Counted from the first letter of the stretch, positions 49,335-57,699 are shown. The stretch is DNA of 64,000 nt from Alishewanella jeotgali KCTC 22429 (GCF_000245735.1 NZ_AHTH01000017.1:29305-93304), one strand, 5' to 3'. The notes: generated from the sequence alone by a model not told the origin. Translations and numbers: made by a program.

Positions 49335-49472
49335 TTTGCGGATCCTTCTACCGAAAAAATGTAAAAAATACGTAGCCTGATACTAACGAAAACGCTAATA
49401 ACACGCCAGTCTGAGCGGTAGCGGATTTGTAAGAAAATATGTCACAAGGGCGGCAGCGCTAAGCTGCAGGGG

Positions 49473-49508
49473 CACCATTGCCGTTCAGCAAGCCGTCCGG
49501 CAATGGTG
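49473..49508. repeat. Perfect inverted repeat after the ZnuD-like gene
   Basis: CACCATTGCCG and CGGCAATGGTG are perfect 11-base arms around a 14-base loop. The hairpin lies 21 bases downstream of the receptor stop on the minus strand. No T run follows on that strand, so I do not call it a terminator. Confidence 0.55.
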
Positions 49509-49528
49509 TATCGAGGATGGAGGGGTGG

Positions 49529-51586
49529 TTAGAAACTTAAGCGTAAACCCAGTACCAACTGTCGTCCCGGCAGAGGCGCGTCTTCCTTAATAAAGGAGCT
49601 GTGCACAAAGCCCAGGCGGTTGGTCAGGTTTTGCACCTTGGCAAAGGCCATCACTTCCTGTTGCTGCCAGTCGAAGTAATAGTTCAGGCCCGCTTCCAGT
49701 AGGGTGTAGCCCGCGGTCGCGCTTTCATTTTCGGCCAGCCGGTTTTGTTTACCATAGTGCGTCAGTCCAAGCTGCCCGCCCCAGCTATCTGCCCGATAAG
49801 CATACTCGGCGCCTAAACGGTAGGACGGAACCCGTGGTAAATAACCACCATCGCGTAAACGGGCGACCACGGTATCACCGATCAGCGTAACTTGATGTTC
49901 AGGGGTAATTTGCCAGCTAATACTGGCTTCCATACCATGTAAACGGGCATCTTGCTGCTGATATTGGTAAGCGGCAAAATCAGCAATCTCAAAACCAAGA
50001 TTGGCTAAAAAGGCGTAATTATCTATTTGATTGTAAAACAGATTAACATTAGTGCTGATATTGGCAAATTGCCCGCGCCAACCTAAATCAATGTTATTGG
50101 CCTGCTCAGCGCTGGCAAGCGCCGGATTATGCACAATTTGCGTCGCGCCGTTACTATTGCTCACCTCGTAGCCTACGCCAATCTCGTAAGAGCGGGTGCC
50201 GATATGAATGCCGTTAGCGTAGAGTTCATTGGCGGCAGGTGCTCGCTGAGCCTGGCTGTAAGATAAGGTCAGCTGCTGATTTGGCATAACATCGTAAACC
50301 GCGCCAAAAGACCAGCTAAACAAATTAAATTTTTGTTTTAGATCACGGCTGCCCAGGCTGTCGGTTAGCTCATAGGCCTGATGCGTGAGCTGCTCGTAGC
50401 GGCTACCAAATTCCAGCTTAATGACACCAAAGCGTTTTTCATGCAACATAAAGAGGGCATGGCTGTCAGTATCAGTGTTTGGCGTAAAGGTTTCCTCGCC
50501 TAAGGCCTGATAATCCCGCAAATTAGCATGATAACCAACAATACCGCGCCAGCTGTCTGCCAGTTCATAGGTTGCTGTAGTACGTAGCTCCAGAGCTTCA
50601 CTTAAAAACTCAGTACCCGGCTCACCCTCTTCAAATTCAGCATGATCATAATCGGTAAAGGCAATATCAGCAGTAACACTTTGCCACAGGCTGTTCACTG
50701 GCCGATATTCCGCTGCCAGAGCAACCCGCCGCTGATTAAGCTTAATATATTCACCTTCTTCCTCTGCTGCAGCAGGGCCTTCCGGTAAGCCGTATTCCGT
50801 TTTTATGATGCCATAGCTAACACCAACAAAGCCTTGCTCGGCAATATAGCTGGAGCCGATATTCAGCACCTGATGCTCTGACCAGGAGTTTTGCAAGCGC
50901 TTACTGCTATCCCCCTCATCGTTTTGATATAAAGGTACGCGATAGTCATTGCCTTTACGCACATTGCCATCAAGGTGCCAGGCAAACTGCTCTGCGCCAT
51001 TATCATGGGCAAAGCTTAAGCTACGATCACTGGCGGCAGTACCAAATCGGGTTTGGATCACGGTATCGCTGTGCTGTGGCCTTTGCTGTGGGATCCGGTT
51101 ATCGACCACGTTGATCACGCCACCAATGGCACCACTGCCATACAGTAGCGTTGCGGGCCCCCGTAACACTTCAATTTGCTGTGCCGTTACTGCATCGGCG
51201 GTAATAGTATGATCCGGTCCCTCCCGCGACACATCGCCGGTGCCCATGCCGTTATGCACGACCTGTACCCGGGCGCCATCTAAACCCCGGATCACCGGCC
51301 TCGAGGCCACCGGGCCATAATAATTGGCATGTACGCCCACTTCGTATTTTAGCGTTTCGCCAATACTGACGTCGGTGCGGCGCAGCAGCTCTTCACCGCT
51401 TAATACCGAAACCGGACCGGCCATTTCGACCACTTCGCGCTTTAAACCTGAAGCGCGCACTTCAATACGTTCCACTTTAGCAGCAGCCTCTGAAGCAATG
51501 GCCTCTGACTGCTCCGCATACGCAACCTGGCTATGTGCCAGCACCGTCACTACGGCTAACGAGATTTTGGCTAGTTTAAACATCAC
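49529..51586 (-). CDS. znuD: ZnuD-like TonB-dependent zinc receptor
   Basis: 685 residues. A signal peptide ends near residue 24 (AYAEQ), then VERIEVRASGLKREVVEMAGPVSVL starts the plug. The stretches YYGPVASRPVIRGLDGARV and LRGPATLLYGSGAIGGVINVVDN match the ZnuD receptor group as I recall it. ZnuD of Neisseria imports zinc and haem across the outer membrane under Zur control. A candidate Zur box lies 160 bases upstream and divergently serves zinc-sparing genes. The start is GTG-ATG; either codon is possible, with AAGGTG ahead. Zinc specificity is inferred from context as well as sequence. Confidence 0.88.
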   Translation of the reverse strand: MMFKLAKISLAVVTVLAHSQVAYAEQSEAIASEAAAKVERIEVRASGLKREVVEMAGPVSVLSGEELLRRTDVSIGETLKYEVGVHANYYGPVASRPVIRGLDGARVQVVHNGMGTGDVSREGPDHTITADAVTAQQIEVLRGPATLLYGSGAIGGVINVVDNRIPQQRPQHSDTVIQTRFGTAASDRSLSFAHDNGAEQFAWHLDGNVRKGNDYRVPLYQNDEGDSSKRLQNSWSEHQVLNIGSSYIAEQGFVGVSYGIIKTEYGLPEGPAAAEEEGEYIKLNQRRVALAAEYRPVNSLWQSVTADIAFTDYDHAEFEEGEPGTEFLSEALELRTTATYELADSWRGIVGYHANLRDYQALGEETFTPNTDTDSHALFMLHEKRFGVIKLEFGSRYEQLTHQAYELTDSLGSRDLKQKFNLFSWSFGAVYDVMPNQQLTLSYSQAQRAPAANELYANGIHIGTRSYEIGVGYEVSNSNGATQIVHNPALASAEQANNIDLGWRGQFANISTNVNLFYNQIDNYAFLANLGFEIADFAAYQYQQQDARLHGMEASISWQITPEHQVTLIGDTVVARLRDGGYLPRVPSYRLGAEYAYRADSWGGQLGLTHYGKQNRLAENESATAGYTLLEAGLNYYFDWQQQEVMAFAKVQNLTNRLGFVHSSFIKEDAPLPGRQLVLGLRLSF

Positions 51587-51745
51587 AATTTATTCACCTT
51601 CTAAGAGTTGCCGCATCCTAAAGTGCAGCGCAATACGCTGCAAGCTCTGTTCGATTAACACCGGAAAAACCAGGGCTATAAGCTTGTTAGCCGTGCAAGC
51701 TGGAGTAAGCGCTAATTTGCGCAAAGTGCTTGGCCCTGAACAACA

Positions 51746-51762
51746 ATGTGATAATATCACAT
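51746..51762. promoter_or_regulatory. Candidate Zur box, perfect 17-bp palindrome, divergent promoter
   Basis: ATGTGATA-A-TATCACAT is a perfect 8+1+8 inverted repeat. Compared with the E. coli Zur core TGTTATA-N-TATAACA the spacing and ATGT/ACAT outer half are kept and two core bases per arm differ. It lies 26 bases ahead of the folE2-like remnant that opens the plus-strand operon and about 160 bases ahead of the ZnuD-like gene. Zinc-dependent repression of both units is inferred. Confidence 0.78.
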
Positions 51763-51787
51763 TATTGTTCAGCTCGCAGACCGTACT

Positions 51788-52003
51788 ATGTTGCAACTAT
51801 CCTCTGAAATCAGCCCTTCATCGCTAATTGAGATCACCTCGGCTCACCTTAGCAACCCTGGGAACGATTTAGATTATGTGGGTATGCAAGGTATTGATTT
51901 ACCCAGCACGCAATTTCCTATGTTCTCAATTGAATTCAAGCATCAGGACAGCTTGCATCCCCACGATGCAGTTGCCCGGCTTGCAACAGGAGTAAAGATA
52001 TGA
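51788..52003 (+). pseudogene. FolE2 (GTP cyclohydrolase IB) remnant with internal in-frame deletion
   Basis: 71-residue open frame. The first 40 residues resemble the FolE2 N-terminus (LDYVGMQGIDLP at 28-39) and the last part resembles the FolE2 C-terminus (HQDSLHPHDAVARL at 52-65). The roughly 230 residues between, including the catalytic centre, are absent, yet the frame continues. FolE2 is the zinc-independent substitute for FolE and a standard Zur target, which fits the site just upstream. The stop TGA overlaps the dksA2 ATG (ATGA), so translation of the remnant could still couple to dksA2. I see no good Shine-Dalgarno ahead of its ATG. The assignment is from memory of the family motifs. 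Confidence 0.6.
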
Positions 52004-52434
52004 CTGCCGAATATCTGAGCCAACGCGCAGAGCAGCATGCCAGGCTGCTCGCCTCGCCAGACGAAGACTATATGAATGAAGAACAACTCGAATTTTTTAA
52101 AGGGTATTTACTCGATTTAAAACAACGCACTATGTTGCATATCGATGAACTAAAACAGCAGCTTAGTAGCCCACCAGAGCTTAGTGATGAAGTTGATCGG
52201 GCGCAATATGAAGAAGAGTCGAGGCTTAGCCTGCGCATTATGGATCGCGAGCGTAAGCTATTACCAAAAATTGATCAGGCGCTAAAGCGCATCGCCCGCA
52301 AGGAATTCGGTTACTGCCTGGAAACGGGTGAGCCTATTGGTTTGGCGCGCTTATTTATCAGGCCGGTCTCGGAATACTGCGCCGATGTCAAACTACTGCA
52401 CGAAGGCGCTGAGAAACATTTTTATGACGAATAA
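52000..52434 (+). CDS. Zinc-independent DksA paralogue (DksA2 type)
   Basis: 144 residues of the TraR/DksA family: a coiled coil with the acidic tip region, then the zinc-finger-like fold at about 103-131. Instead of four cysteines it has C-x2-T (C106, T109) and C-x2-V (C127, V130). Two-cysteine DksA2 of Pseudomonas aeruginosa works without zinc and is induced by Zur derepression. It binds RNA polymerase and mediates the stringent response. The start overlaps the folE2-like remnant stop and the stop overlaps the CobW start by 11 bases. Confidence 0.9.
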   Translation: MTAEYLSQRAEQHARLLASPDEDYMNEEQLEFFKGYLLDLKQRTMLHIDELKQQLSSPPELSDEVDRAQYEEESRLSLRIMDRERKLLPKIDQALKRIARKEFGYCLETGEPIGLARLFIRPVSEYCADVKLLHEGAEKHFYDE

Positions 52435-53500
52435 CACCCGTTTACCGGTATTTTTACTGACTGGCTTTTTAGGCAGTGGCAAAACCACCTTATTAAACCA
52501 GCTGGTAAAACAGCCAGAGCTGGCCAGAACCCTGATTATTATTAATGAGTTTGGCACTGTCAGCCTGGATCATTTACTGGTCAGCCATGCCAGTGACGAT
52601 ACGATTATCGAATTGGCCAGTGGCTGCTTATGCTGCTCCATCCGAGGCGATCTGGCTAAAACCTTGCGTGATATTCACTGGCGCTTCTCCCGCCAGGGCG
52701 AGCGCAGTTTCGATCGGGTGATTATTGAAACCACGGGCCTGGCTGAGCCAGCACCTATTATGCATACCCTGATGACGGATATTACCCTCGCCTCCAAATA
52801 CCGGCTACAAGGTGTTATTACCACACTCGACACCCTGCATGCTGCCGCAACCCTGGACCGGCATCCGGAATCGCAAAAGCAGGTGGCGGTAGCAGATTTG
52901 TTGCTACTAACTAAAACCGATTTACAAGCTGAGCCAACACCAAAGCTGGCGCAGCTTACTGCACGGTTAAAGCAGCTTAATCCGGCCGCTCAGATCAGAA
53001 CCATCCAGCAAGGCAACTTAGAACCACAAGCGCTGCTGAGTCTTGACCATATTGAACCTCAGCAAAGCACTATCCCACTGCGGCAATGGCTAAACAGTGC
53101 CGCCTTTTCACTGACCAGCCTGAGTGACACTGTGCCGGGGCAACTTGCCAGTCTCAGCGCGCCCAGTACCACGCTTAGCCAGAATGACCCCAACCGCCAT
53201 AATGATCATATCAAGGCGCATTGCTTTACGCTGCCACAAGCCATTACACCTGGTCGGCTGGAAGGCTGGCTTAATATCCTGATGCAGTTAATGGGCTCGA
53301 ATATGCTCAGGGTGAAGGGCATTGTTAATGTCGTGGGGCACTCCGGCCCTGTGGTGATCCATGGGGTGCAACATATCTTTCATCCGGCGGCCTTTTTAAC
53401 TGCCTGGCCTGACGCTGACCGGCAAACCCGTTTGGTATTTATTACCTATGATATCGAGCGGGAAACACTGGCCAGAACCATAGAAACCTTTTTGCTTTAA
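52424..53500 (+). CDS. CobW/COG0523-family metal-chaperone GTPase
   Basis: 358 residues starting MTNNTRLPVFLLTGFLGSGK at 52424, overlapping dksA2 by 11 bases; a longer open frame upstream is a shadow of dksA2. The P-loop GFLGSGKTT, the metal motif GCLCC (C-x-C-C, about residue 66-70), ETTGLAEPAP and TKTD guanine motif are all present. A histidine-rich NRHNDHIKAH precedes the CobW C-terminal domain. Zur-regulated members (YeiR, ZigA, ZNG1) deliver zinc to client proteins in scarcity. The operon and Zur site make zinc, rather than cobalt or nitrile hydratase metals, the likely cargo. Confidence 0.9.
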   Translation: MTNNTRLPVFLLTGFLGSGKTTLLNQLVKQPELARTLIIINEFGTVSLDHLLVSHASDDTIIELASGCLCCSIRGDLAKTLRDIHWRFSRQGERSFDRVIIETTGLAEPAPIMHTLMTDITLASKYRLQGVITTLDTLHAAATLDRHPESQKQVAVADLLLLTKTDLQAEPTPKLAQLTARLKQLNPAAQIRTIQQGNLEPQALLSLDHIEPQQSTIPLRQWLNSAAFSLTSLSDTVPGQLASLSAPSTTLSQNDPNRHNDHIKAHCFTLPQAITPGRLEGWLNILMQLMGSNMLRVKGIVNVVGHSGPVVIHGVQHIFHPAAFLTAWPDADRQTRLVFITYDIERETLARTIETFLL

Positions 53501-53559
53501 GCCCAAGGCGGTGAAACAGCGTGTTTGCCGCTTCCCCCTCCCTATTAAGGAGCAATTTG

Positions 53560-54921
53560 ATGGCAAGTGCTTTTCTTAAACAAATACAGCAAAAACATGC
53601 CGATCTCTTGATTCGGAATGGACAGCTGGTCACACCGGCCGGCATCATTCAGGCAGATCTGGCGGTGGTTGCTGGTAAGATAGCCGCTATCGGCGCCAGC
53701 GGCTGGACCTTTACCGAACAATTGGACGCCACTGGTCTGCACCTATTACCCGGCGCTATCGATACGCAGGTGCATTTTCGTGAACCGGGTTTAACCCATA
53801 AAGAAGATATTGCGCACGGCAGTAAAGGCGCTGTGTTGGGCGGCGTTACCGGCTTCTTCGAGATGCCGAATACCAATCCACTGACCTTGTCTGCCGCTTG
53901 CCTGCAAGCGAAACTCGATATCGCGGCCCAAAACAGCTACTGCAACTATGCCTTTTATATCGGTGGCAGCGCCGCAAATTTGGGGCAATTAGCCCAATTA
54001 GAGCAGCTACCGGGCTGTGCCGGTATTAAGGTATTTATGGGGAGCTCCTTTGGCGACTTACTGGCAGAGCAAGATGAACTCTTGTTAAGCATTTTACAGG
54101 ATGGTAAGCGGCGGGTAGCGATCCATGCCGAGGATGAAGCGCGCTTAAGAGCACGCAAGCCGTTAACCGCTAATGATGTTCGTAATCATACAGTCTGGCG
54201 CGATAGCGAAAGTGCCTTCCTGGCCACACAACGAATTGTGGCACTGGCCCAGCAAGCCAGGCGCCCGCTGCATATCCTGCATGTGTCGACCGCGGAGGAA
54301 ATGCAGTATCTGGCAGCCTTTAAACACTGGCTTACGGTGGAGACCACGCCTCATCATTTGTCACTGGTGGCACCGGATTGCTATCAGCAATTAGGCAGCC
54401 TGGCACAGATGAATCCGCCGGTACGGGAAGCCTGGCATCAAGCCGCGCTGTGGCAGGGGATCAGCGATGGCACTGTCGATATCCTCGGTAGCGATCATGC
54501 CCCCCATACACTGGCAGAGAAAGCCAGAAGCTATCCGGATTCTCCAAGCGGTATGACCGGGGTACAAACTCTGCTGCCGATAATGTTGAATCACGTTGCT
54601 GCCGGGCGCCTGAGTCTATTAAGATTGGTTGATTTAATCAGCAGCAATCCGGCACGGATCTTTGGTTTAATCGGCAAAGGCCGGCTAGCCGTGGGCTATG
54701 ATGCCGATTTAACGCTGGTTGATTTAGCGGCACAACGTCAGATCGACAACAGCTGGATTGCCTGTAAAGTCGGTTGGACGCCCTATCATGGTACAAGAGT
54801 AACCGGCTGGCCTATTGCTACCCTAATTAACGGCAAACTGGTGATGCACAGTGATCAGGTGCAGGGGCAGCCGCAAGGGCAAGCCTTTCGTTTTGCAGAA
54901 ACCTTTGAGCAGGAGTTTTGA
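53560..54921 (+). CDS. Dihydroorotase of the QVH subtype, Zur-operon copy
   Basis: 453 residues of the amidohydrolase superfamily. The metal motif, normally H-x-H, reads TQVHFREPGLTHKED with Gln at residue 70 and His at 72. The carboxylated-lysine region GIKVFMGSS, the later IHAEDE and LHILHVSTAEE histidines and the catalytic DILGSDHAPHT are present. Dihydroorotase cyclises carbamoyl aspartate in pyrimidine synthesis. A second copy under Zur is typical of zinc-sparing operons. The ATG at 53560 has AAGGAGC about 8 bases upstream. An allantoinase or hydantoinase role cannot be fully excluded. Confidence 0.82.
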   Translation: MASAFLKQIQQKHADLLIRNGQLVTPAGIIQADLAVVAGKIAAIGASGWTFTEQLDATGLHLLPGAIDTQVHFREPGLTHKEDIAHGSKGAVLGGVTGFFEMPNTNPLTLSAACLQAKLDIAAQNSYCNYAFYIGGSAANLGQLAQLEQLPGCAGIKVFMGSSFGDLLAEQDELLLSILQDGKRRVAIHAEDEARLRARKPLTANDVRNHTVWRDSESAFLATQRIVALAQQARRPLHILHVSTAEEMQYLAAFKHWLTVETTPHHLSLVAPDCYQQLGSLAQMNPPVREAWHQAALWQGISDGTVDILGSDHAPHTLAEKARSYPDSPSGMTGVQTLLPIMLNHVAAGRLSLLRLVDLISSNPARIFGLIGKGRLAVGYDADLTLVDLAAQRQIDNSWIACKVGWTPYHGTRVTGWPIATLINGKLVMHSDQVQGQPQGQAFRFAETFEQEF

Positions 54922-56600
54922 TGAAAAAACATTTTGTACTACCACTACTTAGTGCGGTTGTAATCATTGCCGGTTGCGGCAAAGCCCCCGAACCCAGCCT
55001 GTCGCAAAATGCCGATGGCCATCAAAGTACAGCACAGGTTGAATTTCAGGCTGAGCAGTTAAGCCGGCATATCCAACAACTGGCCAGTGATGCCTTTTTA
55101 GGCCGCCAGCCGGGTACCGAGGGCGAAACTCTTACCGTCGATTATCTGGTACAACAATTCCAACAACTGGGCTTACAAGCCGGTAATAATGACAGCTTTA
55201 CTCAGGCTGTACCCTATATGCAGGTCACGAATATCGGTCAGCCGCAAGTCCGTTTAACCGGCAGTGCTAATGGCTGGCAACCGCAGGTAGGCACAGATAT
55301 CGTGGTTAGCTCCCGTACCGGGCAAACAGAGGTAAATCTGAGTGCCAGCGATATTATGTTTGCCGGCTATGGCGTGGTTGCTCCCGAGTATCAATGGCAT
55401 GATTTCGCGGCACTGGATGCCAAAGGTAAAACGGTTATCGTGCTGGTAAATGATCCAGGCTTTGCCAGTAAAGATCCCGCCTTATTTAAAGGCGAGGAGA
55501 TGACCTACTATGGCCGCTGGACCTACAAATATGAAGAATGTGCCCGGCAACAAGCCGCAGCCTGTTTAATTGTGCACGATACCGCAGCTGCCGGTTATGG
55601 CTTTAATGTGGTGCAAAATATGATGCAGCGCGCCCAATTTGATTTAGCCAATAATCAAAGTGCCAAAACACCGGTGATCGGCTGGCTCTCTACTGAAGGT
55701 GCTGAGCAGTTATTCGCCAGCGCCGGTTTAGATTTTCAGGCGCTGAAGACCCGTGCCGCCCAACCAGGTTTTCAGGCGGTCGCCTTGGAAGGCCATCAGC
55801 TGAGTGCCAGCATCAAGCTAGATGTGCAGACCGGCCGCTCGAATAACGTGTTAGCTGCCTTACCCGGCAAAAGCCGTGCAGACGAATGGTTAGTGGTAAC
55901 CGCGCATTGGGATCACCTCGGAGCCATTCCAAAAGAGGATGGGGCGCTAGCGATTTACAATGGCGCCATTGATAACGCCGGTGGGGTTGCCGCCTTGTTA
56001 GCTATCGCAGAGCAAGCCGTTGCTCAGGGCGGTTTTGAGCGCTCAGTGCTGTTTTTAGTGATCACGCTGGAAGAATCAGGCTTGCTCGGTACCAAGCACT
56101 ATGTTGCCAATCCCACAGTGCCATTAGCACAGATTGTCGCTAACATTAATATCGATGCCCTACTCCCAGTGCCCGAAACCCGTGATATCTGGATCATCGG
56201 TTTAGGACAATCCGAGCTGGATGATGTTGTCAGATTTCAGGCCGCTAAGCAGCAACGGGTGGTGATAGGCAATCCTGAAGTTGAAAAAGGCTTTTTCTAC
56301 CGTTCAGATCAGTTTGCTTTTGCCCAGGTCGGTATTCCAGGACTCTTTATGGGGCCGGGAACCGACAGCCTGCAGGGTGGAAAAGCGGTAGGTGAAGCGG
56401 CTTTGCAAGCCACTCAGGCGCGCTACCATACGCCGGATGATATCTTTACCCCGGATTGGGACTTTGGTGCCTTACTGCAAGACACTCAGCTGCATTATTT
56501 GGTACTGGAAGATCTAGCCAATAGCGGGCAATGGCCAAATTGGTCAACGCAAAGTGAGTTTTATCAGCTTGGACAGCAATTAAGACAAACAAGGCAGTAA
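54921..56600 (+). CDS. M28-family secreted aminopeptidase lipoprotein
   Basis: 559 residues. The lipobox IIAGC puts the lipidated Cys near residue 19. A protease-associated-like insert (about 110-290) precedes the peptidase core, with metal ligands in VTAHWDHLG, GAIDNAGGVAALL, TLEESGLLG and, near the end, HTPDDIF. M28 enzymes are two-zinc aminopeptidases. The ATG at 54921 overlaps the dihydroorotase stop (TGATG). It probably belongs to the Zur operon, perhaps releasing metal or nitrogen from peptides outside the cell; that role is a guess. Confidence 0.88.
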   Translation: MKKHFVLPLLSAVVIIAGCGKAPEPSLSQNADGHQSTAQVEFQAEQLSRHIQQLASDAFLGRQPGTEGETLTVDYLVQQFQQLGLQAGNNDSFTQAVPYMQVTNIGQPQVRLTGSANGWQPQVGTDIVVSSRTGQTEVNLSASDIMFAGYGVVAPEYQWHDFAALDAKGKTVIVLVNDPGFASKDPALFKGEEMTYYGRWTYKYEECARQQAAACLIVHDTAAAGYGFNVVQNMMQRAQFDLANNQSAKTPVIGWLSTEGAEQLFASAGLDFQALKTRAAQPGFQAVALEGHQLSASIKLDVQTGRSNNVLAALPGKSRADEWLVVTAHWDHLGAIPKEDGALAIYNGAIDNAGGVAALLAIAEQAVAQGGFERSVLFLVITLEESGLLGTKHYVANPTVPLAQIVANINIDALLPVPETRDIWIIGLGQSELDDVVRFQAAKQQRVVIGNPEVEKGFFYRSDQFAFAQVGIPGLFMGPGTDSLQGGKAVGEAALQATQARYHTPDDIFTPDWDFGALLQDTQLHYLVLEDLANSGQWPNWSTQSEFYQLGQQLRQTRQ

Positions 56601-56645
56601 GCACCTTCCCTTCAACGTCCCCTGCGGCTCACACCGAGTAGTTCC

Positions 56646-56672
56646 AGCACTGCGACAATTTGTCGCAGTGCT
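56646..56672 (+). terminator. Terminator-like 27-bp perfect palindrome
   Basis: AGCACTGCGACAA-T-TTGTCGCAGTGCT has 13-base perfect arms and only one central base in the strict repeat; the practical loop is AATTT. It is 46 bases after the M28 stop and is followed by TTTACC. It most likely ends the zinc operon transcript. Confidence 0.7.
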
Positions 56673-56735
56673 TTACCGCTAAATCTATCTATCATAACCC
56701 CATAGAAAACGGAGTTATTAGATGATTTTAGTCAC

Positions 56736-56918
56736 CTAGGCGCCAACGGCAGCCAATACAAAAGTTGAAACAAAAGTAAAATAGTAATGCATTGTTGCCG
56801 GCGTCAGGGCTTCACCTGCTGCATTAACAAAGGGTACGCCCTGCGCCTGAGCAAACACCTTGGCATTCACACCAATAATCACATCAACAGGCAGACCTAA
56901 AAGAAAAGCCAAACAGAC
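56736..56918 (-). pseudogene. C-terminal remnant of a membrane protein, possibly AbgT-like
   Basis: Read on the minus strand, about 60 codons stay open between stops and give a protein-like sequence containing LPVDVIIGVNAKVFAQAQGV and MHYYFTFVSTFVLAAVGA, with no start codon. The second part recalls the YF-x-x-x-STF-hydrophobic pattern of AbgT aminobenzoyl-glutamate transporters, but this is weak. It looks like the tail of a gene lost by deletion. Confidence 0.35.
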
Positions 56919-57065
56919 TCAATAACTAATCTAATTACCCTGTCTTTACTCACCCGCTATTACAAAGAGCTATACAAATCAATGTTGGCGGGATTAAAGC
57001 ACTGGGCACTGAATTTATCTTACGGCAGCACAATAACCATATTCATCTGGCTGCCAACAAAACAA

Positions 57066-57089
57066 CAAATGTCTACTATTGAACATTTG
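57066..57089. promoter_or_regulatory. Inverted repeat ahead of the toxin-antitoxin pair
   Basis: CAAATGT and ACATTTG are 7-base inverted arms separated by 10 bases, 54 bases ahead of the antitoxin ATG. Antitoxins of this type usually bind such repeats to repress their own operon. Confidence 0.5.
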
Positions 57090-57142
57090 CTACAGCCAAC
57101 CTATACTTGGCATAAGTCCCTTATCGCGACGAGGAGCTCCCC

Positions 57143-57385
57143 ATGCGCCTTTCCATCGAAGTTACCCCGGCACAGCATCAGCGCCTGAAAGCCGCCGCAG
57201 CCCTGCAAGGCAAATCCATCAAGGACTATGTACTTGAGCGCACACTGCCTAATGGTGATGAAGAAAGCGCCCTGAAAGCGCTGGAAACCTTTCTGGCGCC
57301 GCGCATCCAGGCTGCCGAACAGGGTAAGTTTGCCACCCGCACGGTTGACGAGATTTTTGCCGAGGCTGAACGGGAAAAGGGTTAA
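57143..57385 (+). CDS. ParD-like antitoxin
   Basis: 80 residues beginning MRLSIEVTPAQHQRLKAAAA, the ribbon-helix-helix DNA-binding pattern, followed by an acidic flexible C-terminal half (FATRTVDEIFAEAEREKG) suited to wrapping a toxin. AGGAG precedes the ATG. The stop is 5 bases ahead of the toxin start. It should neutralise the toxin and repress the operon. Confidence 0.85.
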   Translation: MRLSIEVTPAQHQRLKAAAALQGKSIKDYVLERTLPNGDEESALKALETFLAPRIQAAEQGKFATRTVDEIFAEAEREKG

Positions 57386-57390
57386 CAACA

Positions 57391-57699
57391 ATGCTGCCCT
57401 ATGTGCTTACCGCCGACGCAGAACAAGACCTGCTGGAAGTGGCACGCTATACCCTGGACCATTGGGGCAGCGACATGCTGAAACAGTACCGGGACGGCCT
57501 TAAAGAGGCCTTCCATGCCATTGCTACCAAAGCGCTACCAGGTAGATCTTTCTCAAGCACTTTCCCTCACCTTTTAGTGGCAAAATACCGATACCACTAT
57601 ATTTTTTATATACAGGGTGCATCCCCCAAACCAGTGATTATCGGTATCATCCATGAACGCCGGGATATTGTGACTCGGCTGAAAGAGCGATTGGGTTAA
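57391..57699 (+). CDS. ParE/RelE-superfamily toxin
   Basis: 102 residues. N-terminal YVLTADAEQDLLEVARYTLDHWG is typical of the ParE N-terminal strand and helices, and the C-terminus IIGIIHERRDIVTRLKERL of the final strand. ParE toxins poison DNA gyrase; RelE relatives cleave mRNA; the HERRD ending favours ParE. It follows the antitoxin directly. Confidence 0.85.
   Translation: MLPYVLTADAEQDLLEVARYTLDHWGSDMLKQYRDGLKEAFHAIATKALPGRSFSSTFPHLLVAKYRYHYIFYIQGASPKPVIIGIIHERRDIVTRLKERLG

Larger units (their letters stand above)
56601..57142. other. 542-base gap with terminator, protein remnant and toxin-antitoxin promoter
   Basis: The left part holds the 27-bp palindrome; 56736-56918 reads on the minus strand as a start-less protein remnant; the right part carries the ParDE operator candidate at 57066-57089. 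The rest looks like decayed DNA with no other open frame or RNA that I can support. Confidence 0.7.

Noticed and set aside
49473..49508. 11-base perfect inverted repeat considered as terminator for the ZnuD-like gene
   Set aside because: There is no T run on the minus strand after the hairpin, and the 14-base loop is long; kept only as a repeat.
56646..56672. 27-bp palindrome considered as transposon end or recombination site
   Set aside because: It is single-copy in the window, has no neighbouring recombinase or target duplication, and follows a stop codon closely, so a terminator is simpler.
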